From Gemmatimonadota bacterium (GTDB lineage Bacteria > Gemmatimonadota > Gemmatimonadetes > Gemmatimonadales > Gemmatimonadaceae), in assembly GCA_025359135.1 (NCBI GenBank), contig JANYHJ010000168.1, forward strand, positions 1-64,000: 64,000 nt of DNA. Reading direction: 5' to 3'. Made by a program: the position numbers and the translations under genes. The notes beneath the pieces are model-generated. The model was not told the origin of the DNA. It was given only the letters and a program-made list of their open reading frames with translations, and did not search any database. The stretch's first letter is position 1; every line of letters starts with the position of its first letter. Positions 27,582-37,277 of this stretch are shown here, piece after piece.

Positions 27582-28535
27582 CTACGACTCCGCGTCGGCC
27601 GCGTACGCCCTGATGATCTCGCGCACGAGCCGGTGCCGTACCACGTCGGACTCGTCGAAGTAGTGGATGCCGATCCCCTCGATCCCTGTGAGGATGCGCT
27701 CCACCTGCAGCAGCCCGGACTCCTGGTGCTTCGGGAGGTCGACCTGCGTCTTGTCGCCCGTGATCACCGCGCGCGAGTTCGAGCCGAGCCGGGTGAGGAA
27801 CATCTTCATCTGGAGCGACGTCGCGTTCTGCGCTTCATCGAGGATCACGAACGCATCGGCCAGCGTGCGCCCGCGCATGTAGGCCAGCGGCGCGATCTCG
27901 ATCGTGCGCGTTTCGAGCGCGCGCTGCATGCGCTCCATCGGCATCATGTCCTCGAGCGCATCGTACAGCGGTCGAAGGTACGGATCCACCTTGGCCTGCA
28001 TGTCGCCCGGCAGGAAGCCGAGGCTCTCGCCCGCTTCGACCGCGGGACGCGCCAGCACGATGCGCCGCACACGACGGCGCGCGAGCGCGTCCACGGCCGC
28101 CGCCACCGCGAGGTAGGTCTTGCCCGTGCCCGCGGGCCCGATGCCGATCACGATGTCCTGGTCCTGCAGCAGGCGCAGGTACGCGGTCTGACCGGGGGTC
28201 TTCGCCTGGATGACCTTGCGCACGCCTGGCAAGACGATGCGCGCTTCGCCGTCGGGCACGGCGCCGTCGCGCTGGACTTCCAGCGTCAGGCGCAGCACGT
28301 CGTCCGCCTCGAGCGGCACGCGCTGTCGCGCCGCGTCGATCATCCGCTGCGCTACCGGCGCCGCGCGTTCGACGGCCTCGGCTGGCCCCGCGAGGGTCAT
28401 CGCATCGCCGCGGAGCGACACGCGCGCGCCCGTCTGCCGGGTGAGCTCGATGAGGTTCGAGTCATTCACGCCGGCAAGCGTGAGCGGATCGGCGCCTTCC
28501 GCCGAGAGGCGCTGGATCGTCTGGTCGTCGGCCAT
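27582..28535 (-). CDS. PhoH-like P-loop ATPase (PhoL/YbeZ)
   Basis: 317 residues. An N-terminal KH-like segment ('[18 protein letters not shown]') precedes the PhoH ATPase: Walker A '[21 protein letters not shown]', '[35 protein letters not shown]' and Walker B '[23 protein letters not shown]'. PhoH-like proteins are putative RNA helicases or nuclease partners acting with YbeY in rRNA processing. The ATG shares its last bases with the aspS stop (ATGA-type overlap). Confidence 0.94.
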   Translation of the reverse strand: MADDQTIQRLSAEGADPLTLAGVNDSNLIELTRQTGARVSLRGDAMTLAGPAEAVERAAPVAQRMIDAARQRVPLEADDVLRLTLEVQRDGAVPDGEARIVLPGVRKVIQAKTPGQTAYLRLLQDQDIVIGIGPAGTGKTYLAVAAAVDALARRRVRRIVLARPAVEAGESLGFLPGDMQAKVDPYLRPLYDALEDMMPMERMQRALETRTIEIAPLAYMRGRTLADAFVILDEAQNATSLQMKMFLTRLGSNSRAVITGDKTQVDLPKHQESGLLQVERILTGIEGIGIHYFDESDVVRHRLVREIIRAYAADAES

Positions 28536-30325
28536 CAGTCGGCGATCGGCGCGATGTGGAGCGCCTTCAAGTCTGGCGCGGCGATCGGCGTCGGCGCGCC
28601 CTCGAACAATGCGCGCGCGGCCGTCGTCTTCGGAAAGGCGATCACGTCGCGCAGCGAACTGCTGCCGGCGAGCAGCATCGCGATGCGGTCGAAGCCCAGC
28701 GCGAAGCCGCCGTGTGGCGGCGCGCCCGCCGCCAGTCCGTCGAGCATGAAGCCGAACCGCTTCTGCTGGTCGGCGTCGCTGATGCCCAACAGCTTGAAGA
28801 CCGTGCTCTGCAGCGCCGGGTCGATGATGCGGATCGACCCCGAGCCGAGCTCGTTGCCGTTGTACACGGCGTCATAGTGCAGCGCGCGGCAGCGGTCGGG
28901 TTCCGTTTCGAGGAAGGCGCGATCGTCAGGATGTGGCGACGTGAACGGGTGATGCGCGAAGACGCGCGCTCCGGTCTCGGCGTCCGGCTCGAAGAGTGGA
29001 AAGTCGACGATCCAGCAGAAGGCATGCTTCGCCTCGACCTCCACGTTGGGCCGCTTGATCGCGAGCATCCGCACGTTGTGCAGGGCCGGGCTCGTGACGT
29101 GGTCCGGCCCGCTCACCGCGAGCAACAGGTCGCCCACGGCGCCGCCGATCTTCTCGAGCGCCGAGGCACCGATGGCCTTGACCCCCTGCCCTTCCCAGCC
29201 AGCCTCCGTCCGCTTCGCCCAGATGAGTCCGCCGGCCTTCGCGTCCTTCGCGGCCGCGGCCATCACGTCGATCTCCTTCCGCGACATGTCGGCCGCGTTC
29301 GCGAGCTTGAGCGCGCGCACCCGCCCGCCCGCAGTGATCGCATCGCGCACGAAGCTTGCCGCGTCATCGCCCACATGCGCCGTCACGTCGCTCAACTGCA
29401 GCGACGCGTAGCGCAGGTCCGGCTTGTCCACGCCGTATTTCTCCATCGCGTCGTGCCACTTCATCCGCAGGAAGGGCGCACTCACCGATTCGCCCGCCTC
29501 GGCCCACAGGTCCACCAGCACCTGCTCGACCACGCGCTGCACGTCGCGCTGCTCGATGAAGCTCATCTCGAGGTCGATCTGCGTGAACTCGAGCTGGCGG
29601 TCGGCGCGCAGGTCCTCATCACGGAAACAGCGCGCGATCTGGAAGTAACGGTCGAACCCCGCCACCATCAGCATCTGCTTGTAGATCTGCGGCGACTGCG
29701 GCAGCGCGTAGAACTCCCCCGCGTGCACCCGGCTCGGCACGAGAAAGTCGCGCGCGCCCTCCGGCGTGGGCTTGGTGAGGATCGGCGTCTCGATTTCGAA
29801 GAAGCCCATCCCGGTCATGCTCGAGCGTGCGCGCTGCAGCAGCCGGTGGCGCAGCATCAGGTTGGCCTGGAGCTCCGGACGGCGCAGGTCGAGGAGCCGG
29901 TGCTTGAGGCGCAATTCCTCCGCAGGCAACTGCGCGCCCTTGCCGCGCGCGACGGGAATGGCCGGCGTCACCGCAGGTCCGACCACGCGAATCGAGGTCG
30001 CCTTCACTTCGACCTCGCCGGTCGCCATGTCGCTGTTGCGCATCTCGACCGGTCGCAGCGACACGGTCCCCTCGATGATGACCGTGCTCTCGAGCCCGGC
30101 GGCCTGTGCGCCGGCAATCACGTCGGGCGACGCGAACTTGGGGTCGAATGAGACCTGCACCAACCCGAGGCGATCGCGCAGGTCAAGGAAGGCGATCCCG
30201 CCCAAGTCGCGGCTGCGATGCACCCATCCACCCAGCACAACCGTGTGTCCGTCGTGATCGGCGCGGAGGGCGCCACAAAGATGCGTTCGAAGTGAAGTCG
30301 CGAGCGGGTCTTGGGGTTCGGACAC
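28535..30325 (-). CDS. aspS: Aspartyl-tRNA synthetase
   Basis: 596 residues from the GTG at 30325. An ATG at 30427 is open but would add 34 residues absent from the family. The N-terminal OB fold binds the anticodon ('[30 protein letters not shown]'). Class II motifs are '[25 protein letters not shown]', '[29 protein letters not shown]' and motif 3 '[28 protein letters not shown]'. A bacterial-type GAD insertion lies in the middle. It heads the aspS-phoH-ybeY run and is divergent from rlmN. Confidence 0.96.
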   Translation of the reverse strand: MSEPQDPLATSLRTHLCGALRADHDGHTVVLGGWVHRSRDLGGIAFLDLRDRLGLVQVSFDPKFASPDVIAGAQAAGLESTVIIEGTVSLRPVEMRNSDMATGEVEVKATSIRVVGPAVTPAIPVARGKGAQLPAEELRLKHRLLDLRRPELQANLMLRHRLLQRARSSMTGMGFFEIETPILTKPTPEGARDFLVPSRVHAGEFYALPQSPQIYKQMLMVAGFDRYFQIARCFRDEDLRADRQLEFTQIDLEMSFIEQRDVQRVVEQVLVDLWAEAGESVSAPFLRMKWHDAMEKYGVDKPDLRYASLQLSDVTAHVGDDAASFVRDAITAGGRVRALKLANAADMSRKEIDVMAAAAKDAKAGGLIWAKRTEAGWEGQGVKAIGASALEKIGGAVGDLLLAVSGPDHVTSPALHNVRMLAIKRPNVEVEAKHAFCWIVDFPLFEPDAETGARVFAHHPFTSPHPDDRAFLETEPDRCRALHYDAVYNGNELGSGSIRIIDPALQSTVFKLLGISDADQQKRFGFMLDGLAAGAPPHGGFALGFDRIAMLLAGSSSLRDVIAFPKTTAARALFEGAPTPIAAPDLKALHIAPIAD

Positions 30326-30480
30326 GGTGCGTGGGACGGGGAAAGGGTCGAGACTGGTCAACGCGGTCGTTCGCGGCGCTTGGGTCGACAACGGAGGAGT
30401 AGCTCCTGCGCTCCGCACAAAGCACAAACGGAAAACGTGGAAATCTATGCGGGACAGCGACTTAGGGGTAGCACACCTGA

Positions 30481-30509
30481 TTGACTAAACGACTCGACCC
30501 GACTAGAGT
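30481..30509 (+). promoter_or_regulatory. Candidate sigma-70-type promoter of rlmN
   Basis: TTGACT (30481-30486) and TAGAGT (30504-30509) are separated by exactly 17 bases. They lie about 90 bases upstream of the rlmN ATG in the aspS-rlmN divergent region, giving a leader of roughly 80 bases. Confidence 0.6.
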
Positions 30510-30597
30510 TAACCCCAAGTGGGACTTTGGGTTGCGCGTGTGCGTCGCCCGCCGGTCTGGCCGGCGATCCCGTCACACCTTGGTATCCGAAGGGCTT

Positions 30598-31656
30598 ATG
30601 GCCGCGCGCATCAACCTCCTCGACTTCACCCCCGCCGAGGCCACCGAGCGTCTCAAGGCGTGGTGTGCCGAGCATGGTGAGGCCGCGTACCGCGCCGATC
30701 AAGTCGTGCGCCACCTTTGGGTGCAGCCAGCTGCGGACTTCGACGGCATCAGCACCCTTCCCAAGGCGCTGCGCGCGAAGCTCGCCGAGTTCTTCTACAT
30801 CGGCCGTCTCGAACTTGTCGCGCGCCAGACGTCGGAAGACGGCACGCAGAAGTTCCTCTTCAAGCTGTTCGACGGCGAACAGATCGAGACCGTGGCCATC
30901 CCCGATGGCGACCGCATGACGCTCTGCGTCTCGTCGCAGGCCGGCTGCGCGCTCAAGTGCGCGTTCTGCGCCACCGGCGCGATGGGGTTCGTGCGCAACC
31001 TCACGGCCGGTGAGATCGCCGGACAGGTGCGCGAGCTGCGCCTGTTGGCCGAGGGCCCGATCACGGCCACCAACATCGTCTTCATGGGCATGGGCGAGCC
31101 GCTCATGAACTGGAAGGCGGTCGAAAAGGTCCTGACCATCTTCAACAACGAGCTCGGCTTCGGTATCGGCGCGCGCCACATCACGATCTCCACCGTGGGC
31201 GTGCTGCCCGGCATCGTCGCGCTCGGCAAGCGCCCCGAGCAGTTCCGTCTCGCCATCTCCATCCACGCGCCCATGGATGACCTGCGCGCGCGCCTCATGC
31301 CGGTCAACACCAAGTATCCGCTCTCGGACGTGATCGAGGCAGCCAAGGTGTTCGACCGCCGCGTCACCTTCGAGTACGTGATGCTGGGCGGCGTCAACGA
31401 CGGTCCCGAGCACGCGCTGCAGCTGGCCAAGCTCGCCACGGATTGCGCCGCGTTCGTGAACCTCATTCCACTGCATCCTGGCGGCGGTCAGGGGTTCAGG
31501 CCGACGCCGCGTGAGGAGATCGTCAAGTTCGCGCGCGAGCTGCGCAAGCAGGACGTCGAGACCGCCATCCGCAAGAGCCGCGGCATCGACATCGCCGCGG
31601 CCTGCGGCCAGCTCAAGACGGAGCGGTTGGCGAAGCGGGAGAAGGCGCCGGCGTAG
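30598..31656 (+). CDS. rlmN: Dual-specificity 23S rRNA/tRNA C2-adenine methyltransferase RlmN
   Basis: 352 residues. A radical SAM enzyme that methylates A2503 of 23S rRNA and A37 of some tRNAs. The cluster motif is 'SSQAGCALKCAFCATGAMGF' (CxxxCxxC). Further RlmN blocks are 'NIVFMGMGEPLMNW', 'RHITISTVGVLPGI', 'LAISIHAPMDDLRARLMPVN' and 'PLHPGGG'. The ATG at 30598 gives the standard N-terminus ('INLLDFTPAEATERL'); an in-frame ATG at 30481 would overlap the promoter. Single-gene unit. Confidence 0.96.
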   Translation: MAARINLLDFTPAEATERLKAWCAEHGEAAYRADQVVRHLWVQPAADFDGISTLPKALRAKLAEFFYIGRLELVARQTSEDGTQKFLFKLFDGEQIETVAIPDGDRMTLCVSSQAGCALKCAFCATGAMGFVRNLTAGEIAGQVRELRLLAEGPITATNIVFMGMGEPLMNWKAVEKVLTIFNNELGFGIGARHITISTVGVLPGIVALGKRPEQFRLAISIHAPMDDLRARLMPVNTKYPLSDVIEAAKVFDRRVTFEYVMLGGVNDGPEHALQLAKLATDCAAFVNLIPLHPGGGQGFRPTPREEIVKFARELRKQDVETAIRKSRGIDIAAACGQLKTERLAKREKAPA

Positions 31657-31688
31657 TTCGGCTCATCGCGGCTGCGGTGTGCCGACTT

Positions 31689-32225
31689 CTACGGTGCATC
31701 CACGCGCACGTCGAGCGACACCGGTTCCCAGCGACCCGGAATCGCGGAACCGACGAAGAGTCCGACGATCGATCCGAAGAGGGCCCCGACCGCCGCCCCT
31801 TGCAACCGGCGACTGACTTCGCCGGTGGAACAGTCAACCGAAGGCTGTCCCACAATCTGCCCGGTGGCAGGACAGCTCGGCGGTCCGAACATGCTTGTGC
31901 CCATCAGTCCGCCAGCGATAACGCCCGCAATCGCGCCTGCGATGACGCCCCGCCTCACTTCGGTGCGACCATTCGCGTCGTGCCACACGTCGAGTGATGC
32001 CAGCCTCCGAACGGCCACGGACCGCCGGGCACCGTCCTCGACGAAGACGAGGGAATCTGGCGTGTTGCTGGCGAGCACGACCGCACTGCGCGCGGGGTCC
32101 GCGATTCCGCGTTCCATGAAGCGGATGCTATCGCCAACCGCCACCTTCAACTGCGCCGCGGCCGGATGGGCCATCAAGCAACAGGCGAGCATGACGACGA
32201 TGCCACGAGCGTGATCTGTCCGCAT
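31689..32225 (-). CDS. Secreted or outer-membrane hypothetical with glycine-zipper helices
   Basis: 178 residues from the ATG at 32225, which has GGAGG five bases upstream. A signal peptide (about 1-24, ending 'AHPAAAQ') is followed by a small beta-rich domain ('VAVGDSIRFMER', 'DSLVFVEDGARRSVAVRRLASLDVW'). Two glycine-zipper segments come next, 'GVIAGAIAGVIAGGLMG' and 'GAAVGALFGSIVGLFVGSAIPG', flanking a loop with two cysteines. Glycine zippers suggest membrane association or oligomerisation. I do not recognise the family. It is 97 bases downstream of the YqeK-like gene on the same strand. Confidence 0.75.
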   Translation of the reverse strand: MRTDHARGIVVMLACCLMAHPAAAQLKVAVGDSIRFMERGIADPARSAVVLASNTPDSLVFVEDGARRSVAVRRLASLDVWHDANGRTEVRRGVIAGAIAGVIAGGLMGTSMFGPPSCPATGQIVGQPSVDCSTGEVSRRLQGAAVGALFGSIVGLFVGSAIPGRWEPVSLDVRVDAP

Positions 32226-32321
32226 GGCGACCTCCACGAAATCCGACAGAGCGCGCGCGCTCGCCGGTTCCTCCTCCCTTCGATTCGAGGCATTCGCGTC
32301 GTCGCGAGCTCGCCTCGCTGC

Positions 32322-32894
32322 CTACCGCACCGCGTTCCACATCGCGACCGTCTGCGGAAAGAACGCCTTGCCCTCGCGTAGTGTCCACTCGAAGCGGTGA
32401 CGTACCACTTGCCGGAACACGCCGTCGAAGTCGAGCACGACGTGCTGTGCGAGGAAGCTCCGGTCTGCCACGGCGAACGGGCGACCAGGCTCGAGATAGT
32501 CGGCCATGTAGAGCGCCCTGCCCGTTCGCCCCCACGTGCCGCTGCCGGTCGTGTGCCAGCGGATCGCGTCGAGCACGTCACGGCGCGCCTCGCCGAGCGA
32601 TTCGAGCTTGTTGGCGGCCGCGGGACCGTGCAGCGTGCCGAACGGGCTCTCGGCGTCGCCCGTCGCGGCGCGCAGCGTCGCTTCATCGCAGTCGCGCAGC
32701 GCATCGTGCCAGCGGCCTGCGTCGTACCACGCCTGGGCCTCGGCGGAATCCAGGTGCAACGCCCTCGCCCAGAGATCGAGCAACCGCGTGACGCGCCCGA
32801 TGTGCGCGCGCCGCCGCTCCGACACGACGGCCCACGCGGGAAGCTCCACGGCGGGTGCCGGCGGCGCGGAATCGGGCAACGGCATGCCCGTCAT
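32322..32894 (-). CDS. Divergent YqeK-like HD-domain hydrolase
   Basis: 190 residues. The HD-superfamily pattern of YqeK (bis(5'-nucleosyl)-tetraphosphatase, symmetrical) can be traced: '[20 protein letters not shown]' (first His), '[11 protein letters not shown]' (HD pair), '[11 protein letters not shown]', '[12 protein letters not shown]' and '[14 protein letters not shown]' (final metal Asp). The N-terminal proline-rich 20 residues are extra. The usual partner nadD is absent. It overlaps the sensor gene upstream (ATGA). If it is a real YqeK it would control Ap4A levels; this is an inference from motifs only. Confidence 0.72.
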   Translation of the reverse strand: MTGMPLPDSAPPAPAVELPAWAVVSERRRAHIGRVTRLLDLWARALHLDSAEAQAWYDAGRWHDALRDCDEATLRAATGDAESPFGTLHGPAAANKLESLGEARRDVLDAIRWHTTGSGTWGRTGRALYMADYLEPGRPFAVADRSFLAQHVVLDFDGVFRQVVRHRFEWTLREGKAFFPQTVAMWNAVR

Positions 32895-34975
32895 TGCGCC
32901 TCGGTGATACGACGTGCCAGGTCCTCGAGCGTGTGCGCCACTTCGCGCAGCTCCTGCGTCGCGCCCTCCATCTCGCGCATCGCGAGCGCTTGGTTGCGCG
33001 CGCCCTCGGCCACCGACTGTGCGCTGTCCTGGTTGCGGCGCGAGATCTCCGTGATGCGCGCCACGCGGTCGCGGAGTCGCGCGAACTGCTCCTCCTGGTC
33101 GCGCGACGTGACGGCGATGCGCTGCACGCCCTCCGCGCTCGAGCTTGTCGCCTCGAGAATGCCGAGCAGTGCTTCCTGTGCCGAGGCTGCGAGCGTCTCC
33201 ACGTCGCGCACCATCACCTCGCCGCGCTCCATCTGCCGCGCCACGAGGCGCGTCTGCTCGCTGAAGCCGTAAACCAGCTCGCCCACCTCTGCCGCGGTTT
33301 TGGCGCTCGCGGCCGCAAGCTTGCGGACTTCGTCGGCGACGACGGCGAAGCCCATGCCCTGCTCGCCCGCGCGCGCGGCCTCGATCGCCGCGTTGAGCGC
33401 CAGCAGGTTGGTCTGGTCGGCCAGTTCGCGGATGTCGCCGATGAAGTCGGTCACGCGCTGCGTGCTCTTGCTCAGCTCGGTGACGTGGGTCGCGCTCTCC
33501 GAGATGAACCCCTTGGCGCCGACCAACCGCTCGAGCGCGATGCCGATCGTGTCGCGGTGCTCGAGTGCCGACTCGCGGGCGCGCACCGCCGCGCCGGCCG
33601 CGAAGCTCCCCTCGCGCACCACGTGATCCGTGGCGTTCGCCATCTCGCGCGTCACGTCGAGCGCGTGCAGCAGCTGCTCCCCTTCCTCGCCGATGGCCCG
33701 CGTGATGTCAGCGACGGTCCGCGCCACGGATTCGCCGCCGGAGCGCAGTTGCCTCGCGGACTCGGCGAGCGTGCTGATCTGCCGGCCGAGCCGCACCACG
33801 GCGTCGAGCAGCGGTTGGCGCAGGTCGTGGATATGGAGCGTGGTTGCCAGCTGCGTGCTGAAGCGGCGCACGAGGTCCAGCTCCTTGTCGCGGTACATCG
33901 ACGGCTTGACGTGCTCGATCTCGAGCAGCCCCACGTTGCGGTCGCCGAAGCGGAGCGCCGCCATCGCGATCGAGCGCACGTTGGACGGCCGCACGCGCAC
34001 CCGCGGGTCGCGCCGCGCGTCGGATACCGCGATCGGCGTCGCGGACTCGAGGGCGAGTCGCCGCAGTTCGCGCCCCATTTCCGGCTCGGGCTTGGCCACG
34101 GCCACCGTGCGGCCATTCCCCTCGTAGAGCAGCGTCAGCTGTTCGCCGCTGACGCGCCAGATGCGGAGCGCCGTCCAGTCCACGAGCCGGCGCGCGAGCC
34201 CCTCGATGCGCCCGAACGCCTCCTCGAGCGTGGCGTCGGATGCCACCACCAGCTCCATCGCGAGGATCTTGTTCAACTCCTCGGCGGCAATCGACTCCTC
34301 GAGGATGCGCTTGAGCAGCAGTCCGGCGAAGCCCAGCACGAGCGACACCACCAGCGCGCCCACCCATCCCACGGTCTGGATCGTGACGAGCCCGATGGTC
34401 ACCGCGGCCGTGCCTGCACCGAAGGTGATGACCTCGTAGCGCAGGATGAGCGAGCGTTCCTCGGCGTAGAGCTTGTCGCGCGCGATGAGCGTGAAGTACA
34501 GGAGCCCGCGGCTGATCAGGAAGTGCGCGAAACAGAAGAGCGCGAACGCCGGCAGCGTCTCCGTCGAGAGACCGCTGAAGCGCTGCTCGCCCGTCGCGGC
34601 TGCCGTGGCGGCGTAGAACCCGTACGAGGCGTAGAGCGCGATGACTTCGCGTCCCGAGTTGATCACCGACGGACGCAGCGGCTTGCCGAGGATGAGCCGG
34701 TCCGCGATCAGGATGCCGAAGTAAAGCGCGAGCGCCGTGCCGCTCGCGCCGACCACGAGCGAGCCGCCCACCGCGATCATGGAGAGCAGGTTGAGCGCCG
34801 AGTACTTGGTGGTCGGAATCTGGAACGCCCGCAGCGCGCCCGCCGCGAGGAAGATGAGCAGGACGCCGTATCCCGCTTCGAGGCTCCAGTGGCTGGACGT
34901 GGCGAGCGCGGCCAGCAGCAGAAGGAAGCCGCCGACCGTGACCGCACCGGGATACCAGGCGAGCAGTCGGCCCAT
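32891..34975 (-). CDS. Polytopic membrane GAF/methyl-accepting chemotaxis-type sensor
   Basis: 694 residues. The N-terminal 225 residues hold about six to seven membrane helices with short loops, unlike the single periplasmic-sensor layout of ordinary chemoreceptors. A GAF-like domain follows (about 235-385). The C-terminal 300 residues form an MCP coiled-coil hairpin with the conserved tip '[20 protein letters not shown]' and '[13 protein letters not shown]', the region that binds CheW and CheA. There is no HAMP domain and no che gene in the window. It begins three bases after trpA. The role is signal sensing, but the ligand is unknown and output through a remote CheA is only inferred. Confidence 0.85.
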   Translation of the reverse strand: MGRLLAWYPGAVTVGGFLLLLAALATSSHWSLEAGYGVLLIFLAAGALRAFQIPTTKYSALNLLSMIAVGGSLVVGASGTALALYFGILIADRLILGKPLRPSVINSGREVIALYASYGFYAATAAATGEQRFSGLSTETLPAFALFCFAHFLISRGLLYFTLIARDKLYAEERSLILRYEVITFGAGTAAVTIGLVTIQTVGWVGALVVSLVLGFAGLLLKRILEESIAAEELNKILAMELVVASDATLEEAFGRIEGLARRLVDWTALRIWRVSGEQLTLLYEGNGRTVAVAKPEPEMGRELRRLALESATPIAVSDARRDPRVRVRPSNVRSIAMAALRFGDRNVGLLEIEHVKPSMYRDKELDLVRRFSTQLATTLHIHDLRQPLLDAVVRLGRQISTLAESARQLRSGGESVARTVADITRAIGEEGEQLLHALDVTREMANATDHVVREGSFAAGAAVRARESALEHRDTIGIALERLVGAKGFISESATHVTELSKSTQRVTDFIGDIRELADQTNLLALNAAIEAARAGEQGMGFAVVADEVRKLAAASAKTAAEVGELVYGFSEQTRLVARQMERGEVMVRDVETLAASAQEALLGILEATSSSAEGVQRIAVTSRDQEEQFARLRDRVARITEISRRNQDSAQSVAEGARNQALAMREMEGATQELREVAHTLEDLARRITEAQ

Positions 34976-34978
34976 GAA

Positions 34979-35779
34979 TCAGCCTTCGTCGAGGGCGGCG
35001 CGCAGGGAACGCACGAGGGCGATGGCCTCGTCGGTGGAACGGCCGGCAGCGGCCACGAGTGCGGACCCGACGACGACGCCGTCGGCGATGCGGCCGATCT
35101 CGCGTGCCTGACCGGGCGTCGAGATGCCGAAGCCGACGCACACCGGCAATGTCGTCGTCGCCTTGAGCCGTGCGACGGTGGCCGGCAGCTCGGCTGGCAC
35201 CGACGCACTCACGCCGGTCACGCCGAGCCGGCTGATGAGGTACACGAAGCCGCTGCCGTGTCGCGCGATCTCAACCATGCGCTCGCTCGGCGTCGTCGGC
35301 GCCACGAGTCGCACGAAGGCCAGCGGACTCGCGCCCACCCACGCTTCGCGCTCCGCATCCGCGCCAACGGGGAGGTCGGTCACGAGGAGGCCGCTGATGC
35401 CGGCCCGTGATGCGCGCTCGAGCACGTCAGGGCCGGCGGCGATGAGCGGATTGAGGTACGTGAAGAGCACGAGCGGCACGTCGACCTTGGCATCGCGCGC
35501 GAGGGCGAGCGTGCCGTCGAGTGTCATGTGGTGGTCGAGCGCGCGCTGCGAACTTGCCTGAATCACCGGCCCATCGGCCAGCGGGTCCGAGAACGGCACG
35601 CCCAGCTCGATCACGTCAGCCCCGGCCGCCGCGACGCCACGCACCAGGGCCAGCGACGTCGCGGGGTCGGGATGCCCGGCGGTCAGGTAGCAGACCAGGG
35701 CGCGGCGGTTCTGGCGTCGGAGCGCGTCGAAGCGCGCGGTCAGGGCATCAGCGGAAATAGTCACCGATGCGGATGCCAT
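34979..35779 (-). CDS. trpA: Tryptophan synthase alpha chain
   Basis: About 266 residues. It cleaves indole-3-glycerol phosphate to indole and glyceraldehyde 3-phosphate. The motif 'AGADVIELGVPFSDPLADGPVIQ' holds the catalytic Glu and Asp. 'PLVLFTYLNPL', 'GLLVTDLPVG' and 'FGISTPGQAREI' complete the barrel. The start is uncertain: ATG at 35779 (weak GGAG four bases upstream) or GTG at 35764. Both lie inside the end of the HD-GYP gene, so translation is coupled to it. It is separated from trpB by two signalling genes, which is unusual because trpB and trpA are normally adjacent. Confidence 0.94.
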   Translation of the reverse strand: MASASVTISADALTARFDALRRQNRRALVCYLTAGHPDPATSLALVRGVAAAGADVIELGVPFSDPLADGPVIQASSQRALDHHMTLDGTLALARDAKVDVPLVLFTYLNPLIAAGPDVLERASRAGISGLLVTDLPVGADAEREAWVGASPLAFVRLVAPTTPSERMVEIARHGSGFVYLISRLGVTGVSASVPAELPATVARLKATTTLPVCVGFGISTPGQAREIGRIADGVVVGSALVAAAGRSTDEAIALVRSLRAALDEG

Positions 35780-37277
35780 AGCGCTCCGGATTCTCCGTCT
35801 TGATGATCGTGCGGGTGAAGTTGTCCTCGAAGTCGCGCTCCCCGAGCGACACTTCGAGTCCGGGGTAGAGCACGTTGCCCTGCGCGTCACTCACGATCAG
35901 CACTGTGGGGCGCGAGGCCATTTCCGGATCCGCGTCGGCCGCCTGCACCACGGCGAGCTCGAAGGTGTCGAGCATGACGAGCGTGCCGACGGGATAAATG
36001 CCGAGCATGGCCACGAACGCCTTGACCAGTGTCGGGTCCATGCCACGTCGCGGGTTGTCGCGCATTTCCTGCAGCACGATCGCCGGCGCCACCGGGTTGG
36101 CGTACGCACGTTGTGTCGTCGCCGCGTCGAAGCCGTCGGCGATCGCCACGATCTTGCTGAAGATCGAGAGGTCGCGCTCACGCAGCGTCCGCGGGTAGCC
36201 CGTCTGGTCGATGCGCATGTGGTGCTCGTACGCCACCACCATCGAGCGGTACGGCATCTCCGTGGTGCTCTTGAACTGCAGCAGGGTGAGCAGGCCGCGC
36301 CAGGTGTGCGTGGTCAGCATCCGCCACTCGTCCTCGGACAGCTTCTCGGTCTTGTTGAGCACCTCGAGCTGGATGCGCGCCTTGCCGATGTCGTGGAAGA
36401 GCGCGGCCATGCCGAGGTCGTAGAGCTGCAGCTTGTCGAGCAGCAGGCGCCGACCGAGCGCCACGGAGAAGATGCAGACGTTGAGCGAGTGCACGAAGGT
36501 GTACTCGTCGTAATCGCGGATGGTGGTCAGCCCCACGAGCGACGTTTCGTCGGCGAGGATCTGATCGACGATCGTCTGGACGACGCGCTTGACCCGCTTG
36601 AGTCCGCCCGACCGGCCCATGCGCACCGAGTTCACGACGTCCTTCGTGACCGCGATGCCCTGCGCGTAGACCCGCTTGGCCGCTTCCTTGGCCTGCGCCT
36701 TGGTCTGCCGCTCCTCTCCCGTTTCGGATGGCGGACCGACGGCGAAGCTGCGCACCCCGGCGTCGGCGAGACGCTGCAGCATCCACTCGAGCCGCTCCTC
36801 GGCCTCCTTCGGTCCCTGCATGTCCTGCTGCAGGGTCGAGAGCAGCACGATGTAGTCGCGCGGCAGTGGCGGCGACTCGACCTGCATCTCGCCGATGCCG
36901 TTGGCACGCAGTTTATCGTTGACGCTCTTGAAGGCGGCAAAGTTGTCGGCTTCGAGCCGCAGCTGCGCGCCGTTCATGAAGAGCGCGTCGCCCGAGAGGC
37001 GCAGGTCGATCTCCTGCGAGTGGCGCAGGATTTCCGACGTCACGTTGACGAGGTCGAGCACCGCCTTCTGCACCGCGGCGTTTTCCACCGGATAGAGCTT
37101 GACGGCGCGCATCGCACCGAAGAATGCGAGCACGTAGAGACGACCGAGTCGCTTGAGGTCGCTGCCCTCGCCTGCCTCGGTGATGGCCGAGAGCAGCTGC
37201 GACGTGCGCGGGCCGCCCGGTTGTTCCACGGCGCGGAAGTTGCCCGAGGGCCGCGGAGGCGTGTTGGAGCCGCTCAT
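35748..37277 (-). CDS. HD-GYP domain protein with novel N-terminal module
   Basis: 509 residues. The C-terminal HD-GYP domain, the type that hydrolyses cyclic di-GMP, has 'DEYTFVHSLNV', the HD pair in 'ALFHDIGKARI' (His295-Asp296), 'HTWRG' and 'EHHMRIDQTGYP' (GYP at 360-362). The last block deviates from the usual HHExxDGxGYP. The N-terminal 45-155 region is a module also seen in the adjacent HEAT protein: an 'AVKLYP' start, then 'EIDLRLSGDALFMNG', a Phe-Lys segment and 'DYIVLLSTL'. The ATG overlaps the HEAT gene stop (ATGA), and its end overlaps trpA. Activity against cyclic di-GMP is likely but unproven. Confidence 0.88.
   Translation of the reverse strand: MSGSNTPPRPSGNFRAVEQPGGPRTSQLLSAITEAGEGSDLKRLGRLYVLAFFGAMRAVKLYPVENAAVQKAVLDLVNVTSEILRHSQEIDLRLSGDALFMNGAQLRLEADNFAAFKSVNDKLRANGIGEMQVESPPLPRDYIVLLSTLQQDMQGPKEAEERLEWMLQRLADAGVRSFAVGPPSETGEERQTKAQAKEAAKRVYAQGIAVTKDVVNSVRMGRSGGLKRVKRVVQTIVDQILADETSLVGLTTIRDYDEYTFVHSLNVCIFSVALGRRLLLDKLQLYDLGMAALFHDIGKARIQLEVLNKTEKLSEDEWRMLTTHTWRGLLTLLQFKSTTEMPYRSMVVAYEHHMRIDQTGYPRTLRERDLSIFSKIVAIADGFDAATTQRAYANPVAPAIVLQEMRDNPRRGMDPTLVKAFVAMLGIYPVGTLVMLDTFELAVVQAADADPEMASRPTVLIVSDAQGNVLYPGLEVSLGERDFEDNFTRTIIKTENPERYGIRIGDYFR

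Noticed and set aside
26841-28877. Long plus-strand frames opposite the CNNM, ybeY and phoH genes
   Set aside because: Shadows of well-supported minus-strand genes with overlapping starts and stops.
30325-30427. Longer aspS start at the ATG 30427
   Set aside because: It adds 34 residues not found in AspRS. The GTG at 30325 gives the standard N-terminus.
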